A stretch of 64,000 nucleotides of DNA from Anastrepha obliqua (lineage: Eukaryota; Arthropoda; Insecta; Diptera; Tephritidae). Position 1 is the stretch's first letter; each line of letters opens with the position of its first letter. A model generated the notes under the pieces. It made no database searches. It had not been told where the DNA came from and saw only the letters and a program-made list of their open reading frames with translations. A program made the translations under genes and the position numbers. Location of the stretch: positions 125,735,784 to 125,799,783 of the forward strand of contig NC_072893.1 of the NCBI RefSeq assembly GCF_027943255.1, given 5' to 3'. Positions 23,276-33,719 of the stretch are shown here, in pieces.

Positions 23276-25130
23276 GCACTTTTTATATCCTCTCCCTTAT
23301 TGCTCTAACTCAAAACCTAATCAAACATTTTTCTCACTCTTTACGAATCTTTTGCAGATGTAAATTAAATAATTTAACAAAAGAGAAACAAAAACGAAAT
23401 CATGTTTACAATGCGTTTGTGTAAGTGTGCCTAAACTGAAAAAGCGCGTTAAAGAAAACGAGAAAAATCGAAATATCGTAAAAAAATCAAAAAAAAAATA
23501 TTTATTAAAAAAAGTAATAATAACAAAGCATAAATTTTACGCAACTCCGTAAATGCCAAGTTTTTTTTTTATAAAAGAAATGTTAACAATACCAAAGCTA
23601 TAAAACTGTCTGCCTGCCCGTGCGCCGCCCGCCTGCTACTTTTGCTCGTACTACCAAACCAAGACCATTATCACCAACAGCACCGCTACTCTGCTACTTA
23701 TACTATGCATTACTACCTAAATACTAAATACTACCTTTAAGTATTCTACAAGTAAAGCTACTTAAACTTCTAACAACCACCTGAAAAGAATAATAATACT
23801 GCCAAAAATGTTTTATATACTAAACTAAATCTAAAAAAAGCCAAAAACTTATTATGCCTACTAAGTAATTAAATTTGCGAGTATAGTCGCAACCATGTGC
23901 AGCTCTGCAGCTAACATTTAAATAGTGCTAATGCTTTCAAATATCAAAGTACCAAAGTCATGTGTCGACAACAAAAATCAACTCAAAATCAACTAAAGTT
24001 TGCTGTGAAATATGCAATTAAACACTCACACAATTCACAATGCAGTAATTCGTATGTAACGGGGAAAAAAATTAAATCAGATGTTAATCAGCTGAAAAAA
24101 CGCGCACGTAAACTGTAACATAGTAACGTTTACGCGTTTACGTTGTACGCGAAAGAGTTTATGGGTAACCGAAATGCGTGAAACACTATTCGAAATGCTG
24201 CTATTCCACTTTTTTGTTTAACTACGAAATTTGAAACGCCAAAAATGTGTGAAATATGCAGTGAATGTTGCTCTACTCTCTTATTAACTCACAGAAAAAC
24301 TTTTATGAACAAAATTTTCAACTACGAATTGTGTGTACGTGTGTTCGACCATTTTTGAAAAAAAAAAAAAAAACAGATATCATATTTGAGTTGAGGTAAC
24401 TAACCGGTTTAAATTTAACATTTATTTATTATCAACAAAATTAATCTCTAATGTTAAAAACAAACACACTTTCACGCCTTTAACACTTTATTAACATAGA
24501 AAATTACAAATTTGCAACACTACGAATATCTGCTATAAACGCATGCCCATAATTATAATTAAAATTAGTATCTTGTAATCACGCTTTATAGCTGTAATGT
24601 CTGTTATACGCATATTATATTTTATTATTAATTTAACATTTCACTTGGAAGCACTGTAAACATAATTCAATTTTGCGATCCTGCCACGCAATCATCGACA
24701 CTATCCAACACTGAGTGGCAGACGAGAGGAGAGTTCGTTATGTACCCAGGCTTCTTTATTATTTGTAATGATGGGTGGGGTGATAAAAACTAGTAGTTGG
24801 AGGATGCGCTTAAATGCGAGCAATGGATAACTTGATTTTTCGGACCCTTTTTCGAGATGCAAACTTGTAAGCAATTATGTAATCGTAAATTTGACGCTTC
24901 AGTCATAATTAAATATTGTACTCGCACCCACAAAAATAGACACAACACTGAGAAAATTATGATTTTTTTAATAATTATTGTCTGCTTTTTTTGTTTTCTC
25001 TTTATCAAGTTCGGGCTTTTTGCAAAATTTTGCCATTGGGATCATAAAAGCAACACTTAAGAAAGACTTTGCGCGTCTAATTTCTCGACAAAATTTTCGA
25101 TACTCGTGAAAAGTAGATTAGATTAGGTTA
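23276..25130. other. intron of the distal isoform, no feature seen
   Basis: Includes a 17-nt A run near 24358 and a short GC-richer patch at 24680-24740. Nothing supportable. Confidence 0.45.
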
Positions 25131-25282
25131 TGTAAGGTGGTAGCCCTGGTGGTACCTCCAAAGATAAGTGGGATAACTTGAGCAATAATTAAAAAATCCT
25201 CCAAATTTTAACTCCACCGCATTGAGCTGCAAAATGTGTAAATTTCTTTACATCAAATTTCTTCCCCAAGTTCCGTCACCGG

Positions 25283-25560
25283 AGTTCAACCGTCCATCGC
25301 AGACCAAGGGCTTCAGCTGTCTCGTGGGACCCGCGTCATCTTGGTAAACTTCTGCTTATCCAGAATCGATCCCAACATATGTGCAGCATGTGAAGGTACC
25401 CCGCACGACACTAACCACCTATTCATGCCCCCTCTTAAACCCGCTCATCTAACACCTCTGTCTCTCTAGACCCAACCTGTCGAGTTAGACGATGACGATC
25501 GGTGACTACACCATGCCTAGCAGGCCTTGATAAATGGCTACAACATTAACAACTCCTTTT
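25283..25560 (+). mobile_element. 5'-truncated copy 2 of the 5809 LINE family
   Basis: TCTCGTGGGACCCGCGTCAT, CTTATCCAGAATCGATCCCA, GCATGTGAAGGTACCCCGCA and CCCGCTCATCTAACACCTCT align in order with 7735-7915 of copy 1. The zinc-knuckle region is recognisable (ACEGTPHDTNH) but a deletion removes part of the upstream segment and a stop follows. It ends in a CAA-rich tail at about 25535-25550. Confidence 0.75.
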
Positions 25561-25639
25561 GGTTGGCGCTCATACCGCCTAAGTAATTTTCATCAAGTTC
25601 TCGTGCTAGTTGATGCCAACTAGAAACATCAAGTGAAGT

Positions 25640-26080
25640 CAGGAGAGAAGATTTTCCACATCAAGACCAATTACTTTCAGAGATCGTCGTTAGCAGCTCA
25701 GAAAGTTCCATATATCCCCCGTTGAAGTTTTCTCTGAAACAAGAGTGTAAAAAAGTTTGGAAGCTTTAAGAATGATTAAGAAGAACTCCTCTATTGCAGA
25801 ATTTGCAAGAATGAGGGGGGAAAAAGAGTCTGTCAGACATCTACTTTATTACTCTCCTGCGTGGCATGCCACTAGGTTTAGATGCTTTGGGTCATTGTTC
25901 TTGTATGATGGGATATAAGCGTCAGTCACTTCAATGGGTTTGTATTAAAACAAAATGGTTTGACGGAGAGTAGCAGATAAACTGCTACTGTGGTATCACA
26001 ATAGATCGGCAACAGTCTAAGTGAGTTGGTTTAAAGGCCGACTGCCACTTCTACCTATCTACCTTCCTAAGAACGGCTCA
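25640..26080 (+). pseudogene. C-terminal fragment of a second Jockey/I-like LINE
   Basis: The reading CRICKNEGGKESVRHLLYY near 25797-25856 has the CxxC...HxxxxC-like pattern of retrotransposon C-termini. It is followed by a stop-riddled stretch and a 3' trailer GTGGTATCACAATAGATCGG that resembles the trailer at 40590-40610. It represents a different LINE family from the 5809 element. Confidence 0.6.
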
Positions 26081-26624
26081 GTGGCAATGCAATTAGGTGA
26101 CATACGAATTTAGATATAAGGCTTCAATGACGCTCTGACCTACGCATGAACAGATAGATATTCCATGAAAAGTGGATATACGAATATAGTAATCAGAAGC
26201 GTAGAAAGCAAAAGGCCGGCTATGTGTCAACTCAACATTTTTAAGACAAAGCTGAATTTCTGCCCCAATAGACAAAGAATGCAGTCGATTAGGTATAGTT
26301 AGTGAACCAGTCAGCCACTAATGTTTGCTCTACCGAACAATTTTATTTTCCTCCAAAAAGGTGTGCCTGTCTGAGACTCCCCATCATTCATTCCTCAGTG
26401 CTTATTCCGCTTTGAATTCTCGCATTTAGTAATCAGATAATCAAAAGATGTGCGGTGAGGGTATCGGCGGTTGTGTTGGAAATGAAAATTGTAGTATCGG
26501 TTGACTGCCACGAAGCCAATGCATGATTTTTGATATCGATTTTGTTAAGGAAAAGACCATTTCGGTTTTTGAACTGAAATTAGATTAGAATAGTTTAGAT
26601 TTCTGTGTGTTATCAGCCAGCCAT

Positions 26625-26853
26625 CAGTCGTTAGCTAGAACCCGAATGAAATGTTTAGGAGGTTTACAATATGAGAGGTTAGAATGTCTCTCGGGGTTAG
26701 AGTTTCAGAGCTTACTTAGATTCGCAAAAGGCGAAGGCTTATTACAAAAAGCCTACTACAAGAAAACGTAAGGGTCAGGCTCCATCTGGTACCACTAAGG
26801 ACCAATAGGTCTATGTGATGGCTTTCAGCCAGCCGGGTCAACTTAACCTAACC
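26625..26853 (+). mobile_element. 5'-truncated LINE insertion with 14-bp target duplication
   Basis: A 229-bp insert is bounded by perfect direct repeats TATCAGCCAGCCAT (26611-26624 and 26854-26867). The insert ends in GTCAACTTAACCTAACC, the 3' tail motif common to several LINE ends in this window, preceded by a trailer with GGTACCACTAAGGACCAATA. No protein domain remains, as expected for a severely truncated copy. Confidence 0.85.
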
Positions 26854-26869
26854 TATCAGCCAGCCATAT

Positions 26870-27310
26870 TGGCGATGTTTATTGACAGCCTTGGAAACGC
26901 AAGGACTATTTGTAAGAAATTTCATTACTCAATTTAAAAATATTGAACGTCAATTTTTTGGAGTTAGCGTTTTTAGCCAACCGAGGCTCACTCTTCATAA
27001 ATACGCTCTTCAACCTTACATTTTCACACGAAACAAATATGAAATTCAAGAATAAATACCGATGACTCTTGTAGAAATTTTCACGCAGATTATGAATTAG
27101 TAATCTATCTAAATTTTGAGAAAGTCGGGGTTAAAATTAAAATGAAAAAGTCGCTGCTGCAATTTGAAGCCAAATGTTGATTTCTTTCACATTTAGAATC
27201 AAATCGTTTTAGTACCCATCAAGGCACAAACATTTTCTCGAAAAATAAAAAGTTTGCTTAACAATTTTAAAAGCAAATTAATTATAGTTCAAATGCCAGA
27301 AAAGTAATAA
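26870..27310. other. intron, no feature seen
   Basis: AT-rich sequence between the LINE insertion and the family A repeat. Nothing supportable. Confidence 0.45.
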
Positions 27311-27530
27311 ATACAAGGTGGCGCAAAATTTATCACCCTATCGGAAGATTTATAATTTTTCAAGTGGCGTCGTACGTCAAACATATTTGATACTTGTGAA
27401 CTATACACCCGCAGCATAGAAACGGACAAGCAAAGGAGCGCGTGAAGGTCAAAATAATGATTTCCATCACTCAAATTCAATTTTTTTCTGAACAATTTTA
27501 GTGAAAAAGTTATTCAAAAACAAAATTGGG
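27311..27530 (+). repeat. dispersed repeat family A, copy 2
   Basis: This starts GGTGGCGCAAAATTTATCAC and aligns in the same orientation with 5599-5795; this copy has small insertions (for example AACTATACACC). No coding content is shared. Two copies bound the family at roughly 200 bp. Confidence 0.65.
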
Positions 27531-27754
27531 TGATTGTGCATTGTATTTATATGTGCAGCTATTTTGTGTAGAACTTTTGTTTTTATTAAGTGAATTGAAC
27601 TGTTAAGTGATTATTATTATGTTTTTTATTAAGTTAATTGAAGAAATTTTTTATTGTCCTTTGAAGTAAATTCGTGTAGAATATTTTTGAATTAGCGCTG
27701 AAATTTTGTATTGTCTATTGAAATAAGTCACTTCAAGTACATAATTTTTTTCAT

Positions 27755-28155
27755 GTTTAAAAACAAAAAAAAAAAAAAAAACTAAAAAAAAATAAAATAA
27801 AAAATTTAATTAATAACAGGTAAAAAATAAAAACAATTACAAAAAATACCTAAATAAAAAATATATAAAAAATAAAATTTTTGTTAGATTAAAATAGAAA
27901 AAATTAAAAACAAAATATAAAAAAATAGAAATTTTTTTGTATTTATTTATTTTTTCTTTTTATTTACTTTTTTTTAAATATTTGTTTTTTTGTTAACCTA
28001 ACAAACATTTTATTTATTTTTTAATTTATTTTATTATTATTATTTTTTTAAATTTGGTTTTTTATATTTTTTGTTTTATTTATTTTTATTTATATACTAT
28101 ATTTTTTGTATTTTTTGTAATTGTTTTTATTTTTTTTATCTGTTATTAAATCGTT
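27755..28155. repeat. A-rich/T-rich imperfect inverted repeat
   Basis: An A-rich left half (27758-27930) is followed by a T-rich right half (27930-28150). Beyond composition there is true inverted homology: TAATAACAG, then ATAAAAACAATTACAAAAAA and TAC (about 27810-27850) mirror the revcomp of TTGTAATTGTTTTTAT and CTGTTATTA (about 28115-28147). TTTTGTTAG near 27878-27886 pairs with CTAACAAA near 27998-28005. The transcript could fold into a hairpin of about 400 nt. Confidence 0.6.
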
Positions 28156-28159
28156 TGTT

Positions 28160-29040
28160 ATTCGCTAATTCGTCTATTTGCTATTGTTATTCGAGCATTT
28201 TCATTTGCTTTTGTTTGTGGTGTGCTTTGCTCCAATTTTAATCTTCAAGTGAGTTGTTGCGGTTGCTTGATGAATCCACTGCATTCAAGCGATTCAAGCT
28301 TCAAGTTTACCACTTTTTTCAATTCGTTTAATTAATTAGCAGCTTAAAACACATAAAAACACGTAGTAATTGATTAAAAGAAAAGTATAAAAAAGACTAA
28401 GCGGAAAGATTGTACAAAAAAAATTAATTAGGAGCTACAATAATTGATTAAAATTTTGAGCATGCATGCTCGTTTTGCTTAAGCGGCGGTATTAAAAGTT
28501 AATTTAGTGTCTACGTTTTAATGTATTACAACTCCACAGTTTATAAAGTTTGTAGCTGTATATTCATATGCAACAACTTTATACGTTTTCTGTCAAATCA
28601 AAATCAGTTACAACACCCAAACCAGCTGACTGATTAGATAACTGCTTTGTAAGTTGGGTTAGGTTAGGTTAGAGCGAAAAAATCATTGTGGCACAATTAA
28701 AGGAAAGAGGAAAGGAGAGAGAGAAGAGAGGCTTGTAAATAAAGTGACGAAGAAGTTACTGGAATACTGATGTTTAGAAATTACAAGTGGAGAATAAAAA
28801 ACTTCACCAAAATTGCAGGGACTGATAAGATTGACTGAACATATTTTACCAGAAACCAAATTGTACTTTTCCAAAGGTGTTGCGACGTGCTGAATGCAAT
28901 CTCGCGTCCGTAATTGCGCAGGCTTCCGAGATATTTTAATCTATATTTTTGTTTATATTTGTTTTTGGCCTATATTTGAGTCATGTAGCAATACTATTTA
29001 TTTTCTCTAAAAAACAAACACATACAGCAGTTTTTTTTTG
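28160..29040. other. intron; possible LINE tail remnant
   Basis: GGGTTAGGTTAGGTTAGAGC at 28655-28676 resembles the revcomp of LINE 3' tails (TAACCTAACC) and may mark a minus-strand truncated insertion extending to about 28880. Otherwise nothing is recognisable. Confidence 0.35.
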
Positions 29041-29044
29041 GTTC

Positions 29045-29245
29045 CTTGTTCACTCCTCTCGGGAGCATAGGGCCTCGACAAGACTCTTCCATCGTACACG
29101 GTTCTGTGCTGTTGTTTTTGCACCGTCCCATTAGATGTGGGCATCTGCTAGTTCGCGCAGCATCGACCTTCTACAAGTGTTTTTTGGTCGACTGCGACCT
29201 CTGGTCCCTTGCGGGTTCCAGTCCAGCATATTAAAGTGCAAATAT
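29045..29245 (-). pseudogene. RTE-like LINE C-terminal fragment
   Basis: On the minus strand, LDWNPQGTRGRSRPKNTCRR (about 29230-29170) continues with SMLRELADAH, then in a shifted or stopped frame WDGAKTTAQNRVRWKSLVEA (about 29130-29070). The WNPQGxRxRGRPxxTWRR and RxxWxxxVxAL pattern is the usual C-terminus of RTE/Bov-B-like endonuclease-RT proteins. Only the last 65 or so residues remain. Confidence 0.75.
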
Positions 29246-29559
29246 TTTTCTTTCAAATGCCAAAAATGCTCCAAAATGTTTCTTGCGCCCAGATAACTTG
29301 AAAAATAAATTTCAAAAAAAGGCAATTTATTGGTGTCAACCAGGCTAATTGCCTTGAATGCCAATTGCCTTAATTACATAAGAAGCTTTCCAAGTCATAT
29401 TTCATTACCTTATTATATTATGTAAATAAATAAGTAAAAAAAATTTAAACTTCTTAATATTCTTAAATCTATGGAGTAGTTGCAGAGATGATTTTACCTT
29501 ATCATCCCCAACACAGCTAATGCAAAATGGACTTGCTGGTTATGTTTAAGAAGAAGTTC

Positions 29560-30057
29560 GTTGAACACTGGCGAAATTCCATCGGTTAGCGGCAAGCGAA
29601 ACAATTCAGAGGAATTTCTGATAAGCTACTTTCACTCAGTCCCCTTGACCGGGGAACTACACAATTTATTTCTAAAAAAAGCGCAAGACAGATGGATGTC
29701 CTATCTCATCGTATACTATTTCGAAAACACTATGACCTCAATACGATATAGACAGAACGCTTAAGGTAATGGGAATCCCCCGCCATTCAATTTCAAAAAC
29801 TCATTGCGGTGTTCACTGGTCACTGGGTGATCGGTACTCATGCGAAGAAGCTTGGAATTCCGTACAACCCCTATTGCAGAAGCTGTGGGGATCCTGCAGA
29901 GAAAGAGACTGTTGAACACTTTCTCTGCAAATGTCCGGATCTGGCAGATAGGCGCTTGAGATTCCTTAACGTGCCCTTTGAGGATGGCTTGAAGAAATTC
30001 TTCAGCCTAGATCCCTTTTCTTTCCCCCACTACATCAACAGCACTGGATGGCTGTAG
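29560..30057 (+). pseudogene. C-terminal fragment of a Jockey/I-like LINE, RNase H side
   Basis: From about 29780 the frame gives MGIPRHSISKLIAVFTGHWV, then IGTHAKKLGIPYNPYCRSCG, ETVEHFLCKCPDLADRRLRF and a stop at 30055-30057. It includes CxxC...HxxxxC as found after the RNase H domain of I- and R1-like elements. Upstream pieces (KKAQDRW) are separated by stops. The frame is interrupted at about 29761 but clean after it, suggesting moderate age. Confidence 0.75.
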
Positions 30058-30186
30058 ACGGTTTTCTCATCACTAAATTTTTTCGCAGGTAGTGCTCCAC
30101 ATTATGGTATCAAAACGGCACGTAAGTGCTACTTGTAGTATACCTGGGGTACTCACCTACCTGCCTACTTTCACTAAGCACAGTGG

Positions 30187-30300
30187 ACTTAAGACTTCTA
30201 ACTGGTTACTTTACAGGCCGCTGTAGCCTGAGGCACTTGCACAAAATTGTCTGTCATGACCATCATGTAACGTTTCTGTGCCCTATCCAAAGCGTTAACG
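30187..30300 (+). pseudogene. short LINE fragment
   Basis: TVDLRLLTGYFTGRCSLRHL is nearly the same as the VDLRLLTGYLTGHCSLRYHL read on the minus strand at 42230-42170, so both come from the same LINE family. It lies just downstream of another LINE piece (29560-30057) but is not continuous with it. Confidence 0.65.
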
Positions 30301-30344
30301 GTCTGAACTTGGCCGTATCTTCTGAATCCCTTTTTAGCTTTTGA

Positions 30345-30966
30345 TTTTTTTTTTAGAATACCCAGATAGCTGTTATGAACTAATTCTCAATTGTGAATTG
30401 TGGTGAATTTTTTTATCGCATTACCATACGTCTGTTAGTCAGAATTTAGTAAATTAGCTAAAATAATCCAACAAAAATTTAATTTGAAATTTATTATAAA
30501 ATTGTTTTTCCCTTTTCTACGCTTTATGTGGCTAGTTTGTAGTAGAAACTTTTTAATCGCCTGCCGGAGTCTGAGTATTTAGTTATGGAGAACAGTAAGC
30601 ATTCTAATGCTTTTTACGCATGCAATCAACACTTGCGGTGGTTGGCCTCCAAAGTACCAAACAAAAAACAAAACCACATCTAATCACAAACCCCAAAAGT
30701 TCCACACCAACTCATGCATGTTTGGCATAGAATTACATACACTTTGGTTCGCTTGAATATTTCTACATTTAAATCACTTTAATGCCAAATTCCTTTACAT
30801 TTAAGTCTCACAAAGCATTTCATATTATCACCTATGATATTTATTATTCAATAATTTTACTCAAATAGAAACGTCTCGTTTACCTTTAAGTTCATAGCGT
30901 GCACCTATTTTATACTAATCGCAACATTCTACCTTTTCTCTTTTTCTCCCCTTCAATACTTTGTAG
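30345..30966 (+). other. intron 3' end before the distal terminal exon
   Basis: AT-rich sequence ending in a pyrimidine tract and TACTTTGTAG at 30966. No feature seen. Confidence 0.5.
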
Positions 30967-31304
30967 GTTCAGCGCCGCTCGGTTTCTATACTCCGGTGAA
31001 GGCGCCTATCGATAATCACTTTCAATTGGGCGTAACGCGTGCACCCAATGGATTGGCACACCATGCCTACAATAACACCTCAACACCCACAACTAACGGT
31101 ACCACCAACACGAACACCGCCACACAAAATGGCCAAACTAATGGTGGTGGTGGTTGTGGTAGTAGTAATGGCGGCGGTAGCAGCAGCGGCGTTGACATAG
31201 GTGACGGCGAGGAATCGGAGAGTTTGCAGTACATCAAACCGGCGAATGATGATCTCACCATTGCGTACAGCGAAGGCACGCAGAAGACAGATTTGCTATA
31301 TTGA
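30967..31304 (+). CDS. distal terminal exon of the unrecognised gene
   Basis: Acceptor TACTTTGTAG ends at 30966 and TGA is at 31302-31304. Entered in phase 1 it completes Gly from the 10950 exon (G-SAPLGFYTPVKAPIDNHFQ). Of 112 codons, the first about 30 are non-repetitive, then come Asn/Thr and Gly/Ser runs, and the end is a conserved-looking acidic-to-neutral tail (EESESLQYIKPANDDLTIAY, SEGTQKTDLLY). Skipping 11230-30966 removes the whole long proximal exon, so the distal isoform's in-window protein is 263 residues compared with 911 for the proximal one. No domain is recognised. The intact frame, both splice sites and downstream poly(A) signals support it. Confidence 0.85.
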
Positions 31305-31755
31305 GTGTGGACACAGTGCAGTGTAAATGTATTAGTAGGAAGCTGTTGAGAGCAGCAAAGCAGGCAAAACAGGCGTTTTGAAAAGTATAGGATATTTTTT
31401 AATAGAATCCACCGCCGGGAAAGGATGAGCTTGAATGATATTTAGTGGCTAGTAGCCTTGATGGCAGAGCAACGCTTTTCTGGCTGGTTGGCCGTGCGCG
31501 TTTCGAAAATGTTTCATGTTTGAGCAGCACCGATTGTAAGCTAGTTTTTAAGACGTTTTGGGCGAGCATCTTTTTTTTCTTTAATTACATTTAATTTTTA
31601 TTTTACTTCATTTTTGTTCTTATTTTCGATACTAATTTAGTAATATGCATTTTTCGTTTGATGTATGTATTCGATTGCACTTTTTGTGTGTAAAATTAAT
31701 GCAATGGAAATTTTCTGTCTGTTATATATAAACAAAACAAAACAATATAACTAAT

Positions 31756-31772
31756 AATAAAAATATAATAAA
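31756..31772 (+). promoter_or_regulatory. polyadenylation signals, distal transcript end
   Basis: AATAAA at 31756-31761 and 31767-31772 lies about 450 nt after the distal stop. More A-rich candidates follow at 31885-31960. Confidence 0.5.
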
Positions 31773-32170
31773 AAGTCTGTTTAGCATACAGAAATTCTGA
31801 ATAATTATTGTACTAGATTTACTTCATATATATGTATATGTATGTAGCATTAGAGCGTAGCGTGCGAAATGTTGTAATGATATAAAAATCAAAATAAAAA
31901 AAATAAAAATAAAAACAAAAACAAAAACAAAAAAATAAAAATTAAAAAATAACGACAATATAAATTAAAAGTCATATACAAACTTTGAAAAACAATTTGG
32001 TCCCCAAATAACTGTATTAAGAGCAAGTTCGTAATTTTTTTTAGCTGTAGCTACTTTTTTTATATTTTGTATTTTTTTGCTTCTTGTCTGCTTGCTTCTT
32101 TTGAGATATCATGCAAGCAGTAAATTTACAAAATTTTTCAAACATTCGCGCTTGACTGCAGTTTATACTT
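31773..32170. other. gene downstream flank, A-rich
   Basis: Contains an A-rich low-complexity run (about 31885-31960, repeating AAAAACAAA and AATAAAA). No gene seen. Confidence 0.5.
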
Positions 32171-33697
32171 ATAAAGAGCCTTTCAAAAAACGCGCCTAGT
32201 TGTTGTTTAAAAAAAAATTTTTTTTATTTAGATTCTTTCAGGTTTCACGATTTTCATTCAAAATACCGCGGTTAAAAGTTGCATCTGAAAAATGGCATCA
32301 TTTAAATGTCCACCATCTCAGCACAGGCATCTACGGCTGGCATGTGAAGGCACCACGCATGACATTAACCACCTTTTCACATGCACCATCAAACCCACTC
32401 ATCTAACACCCCTCTCCATCTGAACCCAACCTGTCGAAACAGCAAGTTTTCTGGGCCTACCTTTAGATGAGCTAGACGAAGACGACCGGTGATTACACTA
32501 CACTGGCAGGACAAAGTTACTGCTACAACAACAACAACGGCTGTCATACTTCTTGATTTGCGCGATAACCGCTTACGTGATTTTGGCTGTCATACGAGAA
32601 ATAACATTTTCAAAGACTCGCTCACACATCGCACTCAGTTCAGCAATCTCGATTTGCATGTTGTGTTTCAGCTCTGGAATCGTTGCTGGCTTACTCACGT
32701 AGACTTTACTTTGCGAAAAACCCCACAAAAAGTAGTCTAGTGGAGTTAGATCGCATGATCTAAGTGGCCAGTTGGGTCAACATTACGTGAAATGAATCGA
32801 TTAAGAAACTTTGAAGGCAATAATGCAATGGTTTCCTGACTTGTGGTTGTGTGACTTGTGTTTCCATGCTGGTGAAAGTAGAGATCGTCTATGTCTATTC
32901 CTTCAAGTTCAGGCGACAAAAAATCTGCAATCAGTTGTGAGTAGCGATGATGTCCATTGACTCTTTTATCTTCAGCTACGAGAAAAACGTGCCAATTATT
33001 CCATCAGCCCAAAAACCACGCCAAACACTACATTTTAGTGGATGCAATGATTTTTCTCAAATTACTCCAGGGTTTTATTCTCCCCAAACGCGACAATTTT
33101 GCTTGTTTAAAAATCCATCCCATGAGAAATGAGCTTCATCACTAAAGATGATTTTGCATGGAAAACCGCCCTCATGTACAAAGCACCAATTCACGAAAAT
33201 TCTTCATGGCTAATGATCTGTTGGCTTCAATTCTTGTGCCAAATAAATTTTTGTAATTTAAGCATACAAATGTATGTAAATCCCAATGTAAAATCTGTCA
33301 AACAGTTCCTCCATGAATGCCTAATTGTTGAGAACGTCCAGATATCGATGCTAAAGGTTGTTCAGCAACACTTTGCGCTACAGCAGCAAACTTCTCAACA
33401 AAACGTCCAGTTTTTTGTCTGGCAGTCCTTTTTCTAACCACGACAGCAACAGTTTCTTGAAATTGTTTCCCCAACCATTGACTTGCCGACTCATTCGGTC
33501 GACTATTTCCACCAAAAAAATTACGAGTTATGCGATATGTTGTCGACTGTTTTCATAATTAGTTTCAATAATTTTAACTCGTTGTTTTGTCGTATAAAAT
33601 TGTACTTGACAAGTGTCAAAGATGACATAAAAAACAGGTTTTGTCTAGAAGTTATTTACTACTGACATCTAGGCGTCACTCTTGAAAGACCCTTTAC
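32171..33697 (-). mobile_element. near full-length degenerate mariner-type transposon
   Basis: Terminal inverted repeats: ATAAAGAGCCTTTCAAAAAA plus CGCGCCTAG at the left, and the revcomp of CTAGGCGTCACTCTTGAAAG plus ACCCTTTAC at the right, about 23 of 29 matching. The minus strand carries a transposase in pieces: an N-terminal HTH (WLGKQFQETVAV, SISGRSQQLGIHGGTV), IIFSDEAHFSWDGFL (first catalytic Asp), DLYFHQHGNTSH (second, the usual FQQDG altered to FHQHG), RSCDLTPLDYFLWGF (third Asp), KPATIPELK, and a C-terminal GGHLND block. Stops and shifts are many. A LINE tail is nested at 32335-32538, which leaves about 1.32 kb for the element itself, the normal mariner length. Confidence 0.85.
32335..32538 (+). 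mobile_element. truncated copy 3 of the 5809 LINE family, nested in mariner
   Basis: GGCATGTGAAGGCACCACGC and CATCTAACACCCCTCTCCAT, then TTAGATGAGCTAGACGAAGA and the tail TGCTACAACAACAACAACGG match the last about 200 bp of the element at 5809-8036. It splits the mariner transposase between its C-terminal GGHLND block and the rest, so it inserted after the mariner did. Confidence 0.8.
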
Positions 33698-33719
33698 TTA
33701 CAGCCAAACGCATGGAGAA

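Noticed and set aside
29045..30300. one continuous LINE at 29.0-30.3 kb
   Set aside because: The 29045 piece is RTE-like on the minus strand, while 29560 and 30187 are Jockey/I-like on the plus strand; they are separate insertions.
33129..33437. 102-codon plus-strand ORF
   Set aside because: It is the antisense of the mariner transposase N-terminal region.
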